From: Arctopsyche grandis
Taxonomy: Eukaryota; Arthropoda; Insecta; Trichoptera; Hydropsychidae
Direction: 5' to 3'
Assembly (NCBI RefSeq): GCF_051622035.1
Contig: NC_135365.1
Span: 24,924,001-24,988,000 of the forward strand
Length of the DNA stretch: 64,000 nucleotides
Below are positions 31,810 to 48,725 of the stretch, one piece after another. The position numbers and the translations under genes are program-made. Below the pieces are notes generated by a model. The model had not been told where the DNA came from. It was given only the letters and a program-made list of their open reading frames with translations, and did not search any database. Position 1 is the stretch's first letter, and each line of letters begins with the position of its first letter.

Positions 31810-34182
31810 ATATATGTACATATGTATGTGTATTTAAATATATTCATATCATACAAATCGAAAAAAAAACTGATTTATGACGTAGTAATACGTGCATAAG
31901 CCTGAAGCTTGCACCTACTTGACCTGTTATCGGAAACATAATACTACGGTTGAAGATAAATTAATCAGTATTACATTGTTTATTTACAAAAAATATGCCC
32001 TTTACTTAAGCGACGATCGATCTTCCAGATATTTAATGCATGACTCCAGTGATTACGTCATTCTGGTGCATCTGCGATTCGATCCCGTGACGTCACAAGT
32101 AGAGCATGCGCATCGTACCTCATCATATGTTGTTACGAATTGGGAGAAAAGCAAGGAATATGGTCCCTACAGTTTGCTATTCGCATACTACAGTGTTATA
32201 TGTATCTACTGTCTCTTTCCAATGGTTTTTTTTTGTTGTTGACGTAATTTTCCACGTTAAATTACATAGTGCGCATATGTAATACAATTATATATTATCT
32301 GATTTTATCTGAAAGGTGGTAAAATTTAAGATATTTTCCACAGTAGATTATATATATGTTATTTATTTGAACAAAAAGAGTCAAATTTCTCAGAACTGAA
32401 AGTGTGTATGTAAGTTTGAAATCAATTAAGGTTAAGTAAATATTAATAAATGTCGTGTACGGTTGTTTTAATCAATATTAGTGGTCGTAAATTACATTGT
32501 GGGAATAATAGTATCCAGTTGATAGGCAATAATATCTGGGTCAGATTATGAATAAATATCGCGAATAATGAAATATATAGGATTTTTTTTTTAAGAATAT
32601 CTCAAACTAAATATTAATGACTGTTTGTATTTTAGAAGCAAAACACTTCAAATTAGTGAGATAGTGTAATTTAATATGCTATAATGACAGGAAGGGATCG
32701 ATTGAGGAACGCGTTGGTGAGAAGTGTGTGCATAGTGAAGCATCTGAGTAGTTTGTACGTAGTTGAAGACTCAATAATCTCAAGTTACATAAATTAATGG
32801 ATGATAAGTTGAAGAAGGAAGTGCTCTTAAAAGGGCTGGACAGCAGCGCCTTGTCCATACAAACGTACTATACTTCTCCCTTCCTTAATTATGGCACTAG
32901 AGAAATGATTTTTTAATATGCTATGGATATCCACCATTGAGGTGCATCTATCGTTTTATTTTTTTGATTCATTATTTTTTATAGGAGCTAGGAGCCGCCA
33001 AACATCTATAAAATCAACCTCTTTTTTACACCCACGAAACGAGTCCAGCGTGCCTATTTAACGGTCGATTTTAAAAAAAATATGCCGATAGATGCACAGA
33101 AAGTATCTTTCTCATACCGATGATGAAACTTTTTTAAAAATTGGTCCAGTTTTGGAGAAGAAAATAGGAGAATACGAAACCTCGATTTTGTCAATTTAAA
33201 ATACGTTTTATCTGGTCGAAGCGCAACTGTCGCATTCACTCAATATATATATTGATATATATATTGTCGCATACACTCAATATATATATTGATATATATT
33301 GTCGCATACACTCAATATATACATACACTCAATATATATATCGAAGAAAGGAACGGTAACAAAATTAAAGTTTCGGGTGTACAGCCCTCTTAATGCTGAA
33401 CTGAACCTTGGGAAGATGAACTGAATATGTTTATGAATCTGTACCAATTAAAACAAACGTTACAGTTGTTGGCCAGTGTAAATTTATTAATGGTTAACAA
33501 AATTTAAAAAAAATAAGAATTCTAATGTTATTATCATCATCGCATGGGTGTTGGCATATTAAGTTAGTAATTAAAAAATAATTAAAATAAATGTGTCGAT
33601 CCCTTATTTGATCCGCACGCGGTCAATTTTTTTCAAATACCTTTTAAATATATTTAATTTAATATTAATATTTAATATGAAATAAAAATGGTAAAAACTA
33701 CCTACCTACCTACCTACATATAAACAATATAAAACACCAATAGAAAAATGAATTAATTTAATACATTTTCAATAGATGGCGCTAAATGCCCAGAGACTTT
33801 CCTAGAGGAAACATTGGTAGTAAACAGTTAACATATTTGTATATGTAGAAGTTTTTTCTTTCGTTATTATATTCGTACATTTTTATTGGCAGTGTTTTAG
33901 CTGTGACGTACATATGTATGTCGAATGGAAACGACTATTATAGTATGGCGAGCGTTATCGCAGATACACACACATAAACACAGACGCTTACAGAATAGCG
34001 ATATTATATGTATGATATGATGAATAGCACTATCGAGAGTACAAAAATACTCCATAATGATGCAGGGTATTGGATTTAATTAAAATTAGAGTGGCCAACG
34101 ACTGTAGCAAGCTTAATTGGGGCTACGACTGCAGTGCTTCCAATACTGTTGAAGTTGTATCAGAACTTCCGACTTAGAATAG
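31810..34182. other. AT-rich intergenic DNA
   Basis: A plus frame at 31892-32242 (116 codons) is open but unrecognised. TGACGTCAC-type words occur near 32090. Nothing else is supported apart from the minisatellite listed separately. Confidence 0.4.
33238..33345. repeat. Minisatellite with a CACTCAATATATA core
   Basis: tgtcgcatacactcaatatat recurs with a period of about 50 bases, interspersed with palindromic atatatattgatatatat. Confidence 0.75.
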
Positions 34183-34190
34183 GTTGACAG

Positions 34191-34433
34191 CAGTGGCGGC
34201 TCGTGAGAATTCATAGAGGGGGGGCTGCAGAGATTAATCGGGATGTAATAGCACATTGACCGTACCGGTGATCAAATGCAGACAAAAATAGCATGCATAT
34301 GTACTATACTGGGAGGTCTGCAGCCCTACAGCCCTTATGGACGGCAAAAATAGCATGCATTTGTACTATGCATGCTATTATATAATATTGGGAGGGCTGT
34401 GGCCCCGCAGCCCATATGGACGAGCCGCCACTG
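34191..34433. mobile_element. 243-bp hAT-type MITE with exact 8-bp TSD
   Basis: Terminal inverted repeats cagtggcggctcgt and acgagccgccactg. The exact 8-bp duplication gttgacag lies at 34183-34190 and 34434-34441. Internally, caaaaatagcatgcat recurs. No coding capacity. TIR sequence and TSD length are those of hAT elements. Confidence 0.9.
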
Positions 34434-34519
34434 GTTGACAGACATGATTCAGTCACATACATAAATACATGTCTTTGTTCAGTCGTATATCTACATATAA
34501 AGTATTAAATATATCTATA

Positions 34520-34808
34520 TGAGCCGTTATATTTGAAAGTGGCATGAGCCCACTTTTCTTCACTTCGAGAAATGTTTTGCAAAACATCTAATATTTAATT
34601 TCGAAAGCGACTTTGTATGTATGTATGTTTGTTTGGTTGGTTTGTAGAATCCGTCACGTTCAATTTAATAAAAAAACAAATGAATATTCAAATAAATTTA
34701 AATAAAATAAAACTATTCAAATATATGTAATCAAATGTTTACTATTAGATTAGCCATGTTTAAGTGGTTTATATTATAAATACCGAGCGAAGCCGAGTGA
34801 AACCACTA
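34520..34808 (+). mobile_element. Helitron-like repeat, copy 1
   Basis: Ends accgagcgaagccgagtg then ccactagt. The CTAG before T and the GC-rich short-hairpin word just inside suit a Helitron 3' end, but this is inference. Reverse relatives are at 47928-48157 and 54493-54770, sharing the gcttcgctcggta word and the ttaaacatg and tagtaaacatt words. Confidence 0.45.
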
Positions 34809-35159
34809 GTTAATAAAATGTTTTGCTTTTAACAATATTTAATAAAAATACTGGTGGCCTGTAATACGTTTATTCTGGACATATCGAATTGAAAGAAGTG
34901 GTAATAATTTGTGAATTAAATCAAACAGAAATAGTAGAATTCAAGAATATTCGAATATAACGGCTCATATATACTTCGATATGGTTCAAAGCAATTCCAA
35001 ATATCAATATGAACCCATCACTGTGATGATCGCTACTGTACATAGTATTAACCCATTTAATTATATACTTTGTGCTAACAATTGCATATGATTTTGTTTA
35101 TTGAAGTAGATTTTTAAGGTAATGTTATTTTGTAAAGAAAATATGATATTTAGGTTAGG

Positions 35160-35570
35160 GGTAGTAGCTGGCTGGAAAGGGTGAGCCGAGCTTAAGCCTG
35201 TTAGAGGGGTGCGGGGCCGCTGCGGCCGCTGTTTACGTCGGCCGCCGCACCCTGCGGTAATTTTCCCGATTTTCCACTATTTTCACAAAAAAACTGACCA
35301 ATTTTCCGACCCTTAACCGCGATCCAACATCGTATCAATCAGAAAATCGAACGAGGGACGTGGAAAAACCGAGGAAAACCACCCCCAAATCCCCCCGAGT
35401 TTTTCCTCTGTGTGTGTATCTCTCAAAGGGAGTATTTCGCTTTGCGTCACGTATCGCTTTACGTCAGTGGCGTCACGTGACTGCGGATTTTCCCTGTTTC
35501 CGCTTCCTATCAATCGTGACATATCAACGTTTTTCCCCATCGACTGTTCAATACATTCAAATTATTTGTT
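35160..35570 (+). promoter_or_regulatory. GC-rich CpG-containing stretch, candidate promoter of the channel gene
   Basis: Strongly GC-rich compared with its surroundings (gcggggccgctgcggccgc near 35210). It holds CRE/E-box-like words (ttacgtcagtggcg, tcacgtgac near 35460-35482). It lies about 2.7 kb upstream of the channel start codon in the same orientation and has no ORF of coding character. A first, untranslated exon here is plausible but unproven. Confidence 0.35.
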
Positions 35571-38023
35571 ATCTTATATTTTAAACGTATTCAATTTATA
35601 ACATGGCCTTTGTAAATTTAAACAAATCTACACACAATGACTGCTTAAATATTCACAATGTATGTACATATGTATGCATGTTTGTACATGTGTGCTATAC
35701 AATCAATTTAAATATTCTCATTCAAAAAATGAAATAATAATAAAAATAAAAAATATATAATAAAATAAGATAATTGCCTAGAAATGTTCAGTTTTATAAT
35801 ATAACAGATAAATTCTCCGAAAATACTATAACAATGTAGGTTAACGAACTGTGTTGGTGTGTGCTAATCGTGGTGTGTTTATTGTTATGACATGACACAA
35901 TCATAAAAATTGTTTCATCACCAATATCATAAACAATATATTTAATTAATTGTTTATTAACGAGAACGACGTGTGATCAATTTTCTATAAAAAAATAACA
36001 AAGATCTGTGTTATGTAAAACCAGGTCAAATTGAATAATAAACAAAACTCATCAAATAGCTTATCAAAAATTATGTCACACTTTCACAGACGGGCGCACA
36101 TTTTGAAAACGTGATTAAATATTTGTTTAGAATCGTTTGTTAAACTGTTTGGATATTTAAATGACCAGTTTTTATTCCGAATGTATAAAAAAGTGTTATC
36201 CAAAGTACAAAATATCACATGTTGATATGAAATTAGACATATTTTAATGCGAATTCACTTCTGTAAGTCTGAACTGTGTATGTTTTTAACAACAATACTT
36301 ATTTTATGTGCTCAATCGATACATACTTACTAATATGTGTGTTATAAATAGATGTTAATCAAATTTTTTGTATTTGTTTAGGTAAATATTAACTACGAGT
36401 CCAATACACATTACCGCTGCCGTAGAAAACAAAGAAAAATGCATCTTTAAACCAAATAACATATTATTTTAAGGTAATGTATTCAACTGTGAGATATTTA
36501 ACTATAAAATATAGCAAACAAACATTTGGAATAGAAAATTTAAAGTTACAAAAAAAATATATATGTATATTCAAATGAAATATTGTAACAGTTTTTTATA
36601 GCAAACATCCAATATGTTATCAATAAATCGTTTTCTATTTTGGTAGCAAATATTATGTTTTATAAATTGCGTTATATTATTGTTTTGATGAAATCATTTG
36701 ATAAGCCTACGCGACCTCGATGACATTTTGTTTACTTTTTATTAAAAATCAGATTATATGTTTAAAAAACAATTTTTTTTTAATAACATTTAATTCCGAT
36801 TACTGATAACGATGATGTTTTGATGTTTCCAAATTTCTCTTTTGGCGAATGTAACAAAGAAATTTTTTTTTTTTTTTTTATATTTACATTGTAAACTTCA
36901 CATCACGTAGCAGAATATAAATACATCATATTTATCAATTACTCAATCTGCGGTTTTATGGAAATGCCTTTTGTGACCTTATCTGCGCATATTATAGGGA
37001 AAAAATTAATTATTGTATGAGATTATCAATATGAAATAATTCTACATAATACAACTTTTTTGTGTGGGAGTTTTAATTATGTTTTGTAATTTTATATAAT
37101 TATTTACCTTATTATAAGTTTGCAATCAACGTTGATTCATCTTGAGATGAAATAAATGCTTCTATCAAAAATATGTATTTTAATATTTTAAAGTAATGTT
37201 GATATAGAAATGTATTTATTACTTGAGATTCGACAATATTTTAACTTTTTGTATATTAAATAGATATGTTGGATAAATGGGAATGATTCAAAAAAAATAT
37301 ATGTATATGTTAACTAAGTAATATTTAAAGATATAGTTGAATAACAGAAAAAATTATTTTCATATACAATTTTTTTGAATATTTGAAAAAATTTAAGTTT
37401 TATATTGATCTTTTCTTTAAATATGTTTCAGATTCAGCATGTTCAAGAGGGAAATAACCGTAATAAAATTCAAGTTTTTTTCGATCACACCAAATCATGG
37501 ATGAAAAGAAAATAAAAGGAAAACGAAAAGCAAATTTCACGAAAAGTTTGCGACGGCCATTGGTGTTTTACAAGAAGATTCTATGATTCTGTCGACCACA
37601 ACTATGAATACCGTTCGGTATTTCACAGTTAGCTAGGAAAAATTGTACGACGACATTGCAAAATATTATTCTTCCTTTTGCGGGATCAATTTATGACTAG
37701 TGAATGACTACGAATGTAAAATTAGTATTACAATTATACAATTGCACTTGTCAAACGATAATAAACAAACAATAACGAATGCAAAAATGCAAACAAGAAT
37801 ACAGAAAACATAGCATCGGTTGATATAAATCATAATAGGAAGCAAGAATATAGATAAAGTAAAAAATTTGAGCTCTGTACTTAATTAGTCTATTTTCAAA
37901 ATCAATTTGATAATTATCTCATACAATAAGCGAATCTTATAATAAGATCAAGGTTATATTTCATTATATATACTATTTATTTGGACAATTTAACATTTTT
38001 TTAATGTTGTATTAAATTTTCAG
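35571..38023. other. AT-rich upstream region or 5' intron
   Basis: No repeats or ORFs recognised. Possible 3' splice sites preceded by T-rich tracts occur at 37430-37431 (tatgtttcag) and 38022-38023 (aaattttcag). Either could begin a 5'-untranslated exon of the channel gene. Confidence 0.35.
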
Positions 38024-38064
38024 TCACGTATTCCAGATTAGTTTCAAATTTATCCAATGCTAAG

Positions 38065-42289
<4,225 letters not shown>

Positions 42290-42775
42290 CATTTCACCGA
42301 CGAGAGTGCACGTCCGTCTCGACGGCATCGCTTCAAAGTGTGGACGCGGAAACTGTGCGCTCGTTTGGATGCCGATGCCAAATACAAAAAGGTTGTGTGG
42401 AACCACTTCAGTGCCGAACGCGACACTTAGCTGAAATTTAAGCATTGAAAAAAAAATTTTGTACATATTGTACACGACTTAATCATTACGTGCATGTAGA
42501 TAGTACATTTTCTTCCATATATAAAGAGTGAGGTGGAAACAATCAGACAATTAGTTATTTTAAAATGAACACTTCAATTGGAAAATAGCTATATTCACTA
42601 GCTATAAAGCAAGCTGCATAGTAATTTCACAACAACACATTATCGGACATAATTCATAATTTTCCACGGCAACATTTAACCTATGGAATTTTCAGAATTT
42701 CTGAATTGATGGTTCCAACATTACTTTGTATTACTGACTTGATGATGCGCATTGCACAAAATTCCATATATCATA
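42290..42775 (+). other. Probable 3' untranslated region of the channel gene
   Basis: The first ~140 bases after the stop keep the higher GC content of exon 8, then AT-rich sequence follows. No AATAAA is seen before the hAT remnant, so the poly(A) site is not placed. Confidence 0.45.
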
Positions 42776-42783
42776 TATACAAG

Positions 42784-43433
42784 CATGGGCGCCCGCAGAA
42801 AATTTTCTAAGGGGGGCAAAATATTTTTAGTAATGTTTTAATGTAGTTTTAATTTACTGTAGCGCATTTGTATGGTGAACGATCGCTCCACCGTAGATTT
42901 TGTTGCTGGTAATGTTAGCAAAACTAGTAAGGCATACCTGACACTCGGATAAAACTTTGTAAAAGTTAACAAGTCGATGAAATCTTGGCTACTTTTGTAT
43001 TCTCGCGTTTTCCAAAAATCAAACCAACTCAGGGCTTCAGTTTCAAAATTATCAATGTGGTATACCTGATTGATAGTAGACATTTATTACAAAAATGTAA
43101 TAATTGCTTTGATAGTACCAATAGTATTTCAGCGGAGAAAATCCAAGGAATTCCTAGGAACAGTTCCTAAACCAAGTTCGAATCCTAGTTCCTAAACCAA
43201 GGAACTAGACGTATCTACAAACCGGACTCCCAGTGATAACTGTTCTGTTCCTAAGATATCTGCTGTTTCATCGGCTATGATCGAGAATCCAACAGCATTG
43301 TTAACAGCTTTTACAATGTCTTCTGTCTCTCCACACTTTCTTTATGCTAACACGAAGTGATATTAAATAAAAGTAACATTATTTGACTATTTTCAATCAA
43401 TCCAGGGGGGGCAAGTTCCCCCCCTTGCCCATA
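42784..43433 (-). mobile_element. 650-bp hAT transposon remnant with exact 8-bp TSD
   Basis: Ends catgggcgcc and its imperfect complement ttgcccata, with G-rich ggggggcaa just inside each. The octamer tatacaag flanks it exactly (42776-42783; 43434-43441). It keeps two pieces of a minus-strand transposase gene, with the middle deleted. Confidence 0.9.
42838..43330 (-). pseudogene. hAT transposase remnant (ZMYM1-like/DUF4371 piece plus dimerisation domain)
   Basis: On the minus strand an upstream piece (about 43180-43300) reads as FSIIADETADI and EQLSLGVRFVD, typical of DUF4371/ZMYM1-like transposases. After a deletion, 42838-43083 encodes the hAT C-terminal dimerisation domain (FYPSVRYALLVLLTLPAT, then VERSF). 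Catalytic middle parts are absent, so it is non-functional. Confidence 0.85.
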
Positions 43434-43441
43434 TATACAAG

Positions 43442-46400
43442 ACATCCAAGATATATGTTCCCGCTTAAAAGATGCTGACTAGTTTCCACGCTTGTCTGAT
43501 TTTTCAGTATGCAATATCTTCCAATGGAGCTATTAAAAGTGTATTTTTAACAACTTTAAACTATCCAGGAGCTAATTTAATATATCTGAATCTGAAATGC
43601 TTAATAAAATGATGGATACAACATGCTGAGCTCACTTATATGACATTATTTGCAATGAATGAGTTTGTGAAATAATCTAAGTATTTAGCTAGTGAATATA
43701 GACTTTCAAATTTAACCGTTCATTTTCAAGTTGCTAATAGTCTCATTGTTTCCAAGCCATGCTGTATAATATATATTGAAAAAAAAGATGAATTATTAAA
43801 AGAGAAATTAACTTTATACATATATATATATAAGACTTCAACAAAATTTTTAAAAGTATAATAATTTGCCAAAGATATATAAAAAAAAATAAAATAAAAA
43901 GTGCATCGGCAGAAAATCATCAATATTACAATTCGACAGTGATGATAATGATGATGTCTATTAAATAATATAGTTACGGAATTAATTTGTGGCTTCCATT
44001 GATTGTCTTCATAATCACTATCAAATAATCCCATCATTTCAATTCACTGTCTTTTTAACCGATACATTATATACTATACTTACTATATACAATATTTGAT
44101 CAACCATAATTTATATATATACATATAATAGTATATATTAGTGAAATCTTTTTTCTATAATTGCTTAAAAATTGATACTAGACTCATAGTTTCAAGATAT
44201 ATTTGATCTAAAAAAAGGTGTATAAAAATGTGATATCTCCCAAACACAATAGAATTATTTATACCGCACTATGGTATTAAAAAAACTATTCTCTAATGTG
44301 TTTGTATTAAAATGGATGAATAATTTATTTGCTATGTAAGAGTTTTTTAAGATTTAATATTTTTAATCAATTGTTTACATTTTTTTTTATAATCTTACAC
44401 GTGAAAGTGATTACGTATAGGTTTCAGAGATTTCTTTTAACGTTGTAATTTTTACGTATAGAAATAAATGTTTTAAACTTTACTAGGAATGTAAAGTGAG
44501 ATATTTTACAACTGGTGCACAAAAATCTTCTTAATTCGCGAACCAGATTCCATTGCAAGTCTTTCATTTGTGAAGATTTCATGCCAGTCCTTTAAATTTT
44601 GTTGCCAAAGAATTAAAAATACGCAAACAAATCATTTAAAGACTTATTGTTTACTATTGTATTTCAAAATGTCAACACCCAAAGAACACGGTCTAAAAAT
44701 TTGACTAGAATGTTATTCGAAACAATTTGAAAGTTTCATTTTAAGACATCCTTTTTATGTAAGGCCTATTTTTAAAAACGTTAGTTTTCCTCTATAGTAC
44801 TTCCATTTTTAAAATATTTATTCGTATAATATATGTATACATATGTAGAACAGTGTTTTTACTTTTCGTTGCCAAAAATATTTATATTTGAATATAATAT
44901 GAATAATTGAATTGACCAAATTTTAACTAAGCGATGAGTAGAATTTTCATGAAATATATATATATTATATTATCTTCATTAGAAAAGAATAAATAGGATA
45001 AAGTATTTTTTTTACCGTCGTTCTTTTACTAAATAAGGTTTACTCCAAAAAAAAAAACCATTAATTATAAATATATTAATTATTATTATTACCCTAGCGA
45101 AAACTAAAAGTTAACATGTAATTTTTAAATGATACGCTTTAATACATATTAAAATAATAAAAAAAAAAAAAAATCAATCGTGAGACCTGACAGACAAACG
45201 TGTGGACGAAATTGTCTTTGCCATTTATTAAATTTATAATCGATCATTTGTATATTGCGTTCCAAAAGTCGTGCACCACATAACCATTAAATAGATTAAA
45301 CTATTCACAATGTACACAAACAAGTTAATATTATCCATTTTTTTATCGATTTCAAATTAAAGAAAATACATACTGAAACGTATAGAGTAACTACATATTT
45401 CTTTCACTTAAAATTTGAATTAAATAACAATTAATCGAAATTTTAAATTTTAAAGTAATTGCTTTTTAATTTCTAATCAATCGTTTGTTTTTAAATAAAC
45501 TCCTTTTATACAAAATTAAAATAGAGGTGGATTAGTAAAATAAAAAATCAATGTGATTCATTATTTTCAATGTAAAATAATATTTAATGTATAAAAACTT
45601 GGTCCAAATCAGACTTTGAAGACGTCAACCAATCATATATTTTTTATTTCTTCTCTACCTATATATTATAGATCCACCTCTGAAATTATACTATTAGATT
45701 AACATCTCCACAAAATAAAAATAAAATAATTAAAATATACATTATGTAACAAATTTTATCTAGTTATCCAGCACGGTATAATATTGTTATTAATTTCAAC
45801 CCGAAGCTTTACATATATATATATGATTTACATATACATATATTCGACACGTGGAGAAGTTAGCCTAATAATTTCAAAAAAATAATTGTATTATGTATAC
45901 ATTAACTCATTTGTAGTAAATATAGTAAACGTAATTTTAGTTGAATGTCACGACGTAGATTTTTCATAAATTATAGAATTTATAAAGTGCGTAGATTTTT
46001 GAAATTCTACTAGCGTCTCATTATTAGATGATCGTGAATTTTATTATTATAAATTTATTCTATTTTAATTTATCGCAACTGAAAACGAAAAAAAATAAAA
46101 CAATTATTTATGGTCAATTATGAAAAACGGTACGGTGACCAATAAAAAAATTAAAATGGCAATGATTGATTAAATTTAAATTTCTTGATAAAATTTTATT
46201 TGGAAATATAATATACGACTTGTAGTATTGAACAGAAGAGAAAATTTTCTAATAATATGTATATTACATACTATAATTGTCATTTTAAATCAACATAACC
46301 TTTTAATACACTATCAAAATATATTTATTTCAAAGCTCTTGAAACTCTGAAAAAAATCTTCCATAATCGTACTGATTCCGAATTGAAATTTTACTCTTCC

Positions 46401-47207
46401 ATGTAAAAACTTAATGTATAATTCCTTCTATTAATTTTTAATAACTATTTTAACAAATCATTAAAATCTCTCTATAATGAAAATATGCACAATGTATTTG
46501 ATAATTCAAATAAATATTATTATGTATTATAGAGTGATTTTATCAATATGTTATGTGTGTGTATATAAATATGATTGTATGTGTTTTATTGATATTTGTG
46601 ATACCAAAATAATGTGCCATACTCGAACGTTGTGTTTTTTGTCATATTTTTATTAAGTAACTGTTTTGTAATGTTTTCTATTCTTTTATTTTTAAACTGT
46701 AAAATGCTTATTTAATGCTCTGATTACTTTAATATTTACAATAAAATTCTTTGAAAAGTATATCCATACATTTATTTTTATATTATTCAGTCAAAAATAA
46801 CAAGTATTTAACCGAAGTAGAGTTTGGATGTATTATAATATTAACAGCATTTTGATCTTAGTTTATACTCAAAGATGTTAGCATTAGAACTCCATAAAAC
46901 TAAACGAAAAGAAACGGTTGAAGTATAAAATATTCACAGTTCCAAGAAGAATACAAAGTTAGCCCTAATTACAAAATAAATAGCTCACAGATACATATGT
47001 GTATTAAATATTTTATTTGATTAATTTTGAACATTTCATTATATATGCAATCCATTTTTGTATTGCAGTGACTCTAAATGAGCTACATATTCGATTCAAA
47101 ACAAGTAAACTGTTTGACGTTCAACATAGCGACAGCTGTCAAGTTTAGTGTTGCCACACTGCAATAATAGCAGAGTTGCTAGATGTAAAATTGAAAATTA
47201 AGTACAT
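43442..47207. other. Long AT-rich intergenic stretch
   Basis: 3.7 kb without a recognisable repeat family or gene. A minus frame at 43726-44037 is AT-driven and unconvincing. Short acatatata and poly-A runs only. It may include distal 3' sequence of the channel gene or regulatory DNA. Confidence 0.45.
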
Positions 47208-47215
47208 GTATAAAT

Positions 47216-47420
47216 CGGTAATTGGACTATTCGTCACATTGGGGTGGTCACAAAGACAATTTTTGCCATGAAAATCGCGAATACACAATATTTGGTACTC
47301 AGGTTCTCGTTACTATGATAGTTATCGTTAGTATGATGGACTTTTCGGCTGCCAGATGTTCCGTTATAGAGATTTTAGTGACTTTGTGACGAGTAATTTG
47401 TGACCAGTAATCACCGAACC
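47216..47420. mobile_element. 205-bp MITE, copy 1, exact 8-bp TSD
   Basis: Begins cggtaattgg and ends atcaccgaacc; the ends are partly inverted (gtcaca near the left, tgtgac near the right). Flanked by gtataaat at 47208-47215 and 47421-47428. Shares gacttttcggctgccagatg and related words with the copy at 47554. Non-coding; the TSD length suits hAT or P-like elements. Confidence 0.85.
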
Positions 47421-47553
47421 GTATAAATCGAAAGCAAGGCAATATTCGCTTACTAGACTAGATATACATGTACCAGATAAATAATTTGATTCATTTGGAA
47501 TAAAGAAAATACTACAGTTGTTAGTATGCCATAAAAAATCAATATATTAACAG

Positions 47554-47758
47554 CGGTAATTGGATCATTAGTCACATTGCGATCGCCCAAAAGACAATTT
47601 TTGCCATGAAAATCGTGAATACGGAATATTTGGCATTCAAATTCTCGTTAGTATGATAGTTATTGTTAGTATGATGGACTTTTCGGCTGCCAGATGTTCC
47701 GTTATAGAGATTTTAGTGACTTTTGGGCGGGTGCTTTGTGACCAATAATCACCGAACC
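47554..47758. mobile_element. 205-bp MITE, copy 2, 8-bp TSD
   Basis: Same length and ends as copy 1. Flanked by attaacag (47546-47553) and attgacag (47759-47766), one mismatch. Different flanks from copy 1 show two separate insertions. Confidence 0.85.
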
Positions 47759-47927
47759 ATTGACAGCAATTTACTGGTAATATATTAAAATTTGTTAGCA
47801 GTGAGAAATAAAACCATCAAAGGCACTTATATATTATTTTCGAATAAGTTATATTGGAAAATGTTTCTGGAATGATTTAACAAATAATTAATATAATTAA
47901 AAAAATATATATTTAAATTATAGTAAA

Positions 47928-48157
47928 CGTGTTTTTACTTGGCTTCGCTCGGTATTTGTAATGTTATATAAACAGCTTAAACATGGCAAAACAATCTATG
48001 TAATAGTAAACATTAATTTGTTTTTTATTAAATTTATTTGAATCGATTCGATATCGAAAACGATTTAGATATCGTCGTCATAGAAACTTTGATTTGTTTT
48101 TGATACTCCCACTTAAACCTTACTTACATACGTACAAAGTTTCTTTCGAAATTATAT
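47928..48157 (-). mobile_element. Helitron-like repeat, copy 2, interrupted by solo LTR
   Basis: Starts ttacttggcttcgctcggta and includes ttaaacatggc and tagtaaacatt. Its last part (ctttcgaaattatat) continues after the LTR as atattagattta, judged by comparison with copy 1 at 34590-34620. Confidence 0.5.
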
Positions 48158-48435
48158 TGAAGAGTATTCAAAGGTAAGTGGAGTCAGGTCGAGGTACAAG
48201 AAAACACGCAGGCAGGTTCCAAGTCTTTATTGCTGCTCGTCCGGTGGAGGTCAGGATCCGAATGCCACCGATCGAGAGCGTACCATTCTTATATCATAGA
48301 GCGCTCAGCGCATACACGTATTATCATTGGTCAAGGAGTCGGGTGCAGCCATTGGTCGCAACGCCCGACTCCACCATTGGTCGGCGTCACCATGACGTCA
48401 CCGGTCTACGGGGCGTCTCTCTATGTAACGTTACA
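48158..48435 (-). mobile_element. Solo LTR, 278 bp, ATAT duplication
   Basis: On the minus strand it begins tgtaacgttac and ends ctcttca (TG...CA). It has three gaccaatg boxes (48336-48382 on +), a TATA-like atgatataag and an agcaataaagac poly(A) signal, in LTR order. The 4-bp atat lies on both sides (48154-48157; 48436-48439). GC-richer than its flanks. No internal domain. Confidence 0.8.
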
Positions 48436-48536
48436 ATATATATTAGATTTAATTTTTGAGTTTAAAATCAATTATATTTTATACATATTTTTAAATTTTC
48501 ATTTTATTTTATACATACATACATATTTAATTATAT

Positions 48537-48625
48537 ATACCAGGAAGGCCTAACAGGTAAATCCCAATGCGCTTTCCTGGCCAGTTACAAACATCAATAA
48601 ACAATTTATTATGTGTATACAGTAT
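48537..48625 (-). mobile_element. SINE tail fragment
   Basis: taccaggaaggcctaacagg through gctttcctggcc, both hairpin arms present, then the copy ends near 48625. Confidence 0.7.
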
Positions 48626-48629
48626 CATA

Positions 48630-48725
48630 GAAACTAAGGCTTCCAATCCCGGGATCCCGGTGTTTTCTGGTACCGTGAATCCCGGTGCTGAAACTAGTCT
48701 GAATACCGGGATTAAGGTGCTGGCA
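48630..48725. repeat. Short repeats of ATCCCGG type
   Basis: atcccggg, atcccggtg, aatcccggtgctg and accgggatt occur within 80 bases, in both orientations. Probably a remnant of an unidentified element. Confidence 0.5.

Noticed and set aside
33238-33345. CRISPR-like spaced repeats
   Set aside because: The units are AT-rich minisatellite repeats without unique spacers, in an insect-like genome.
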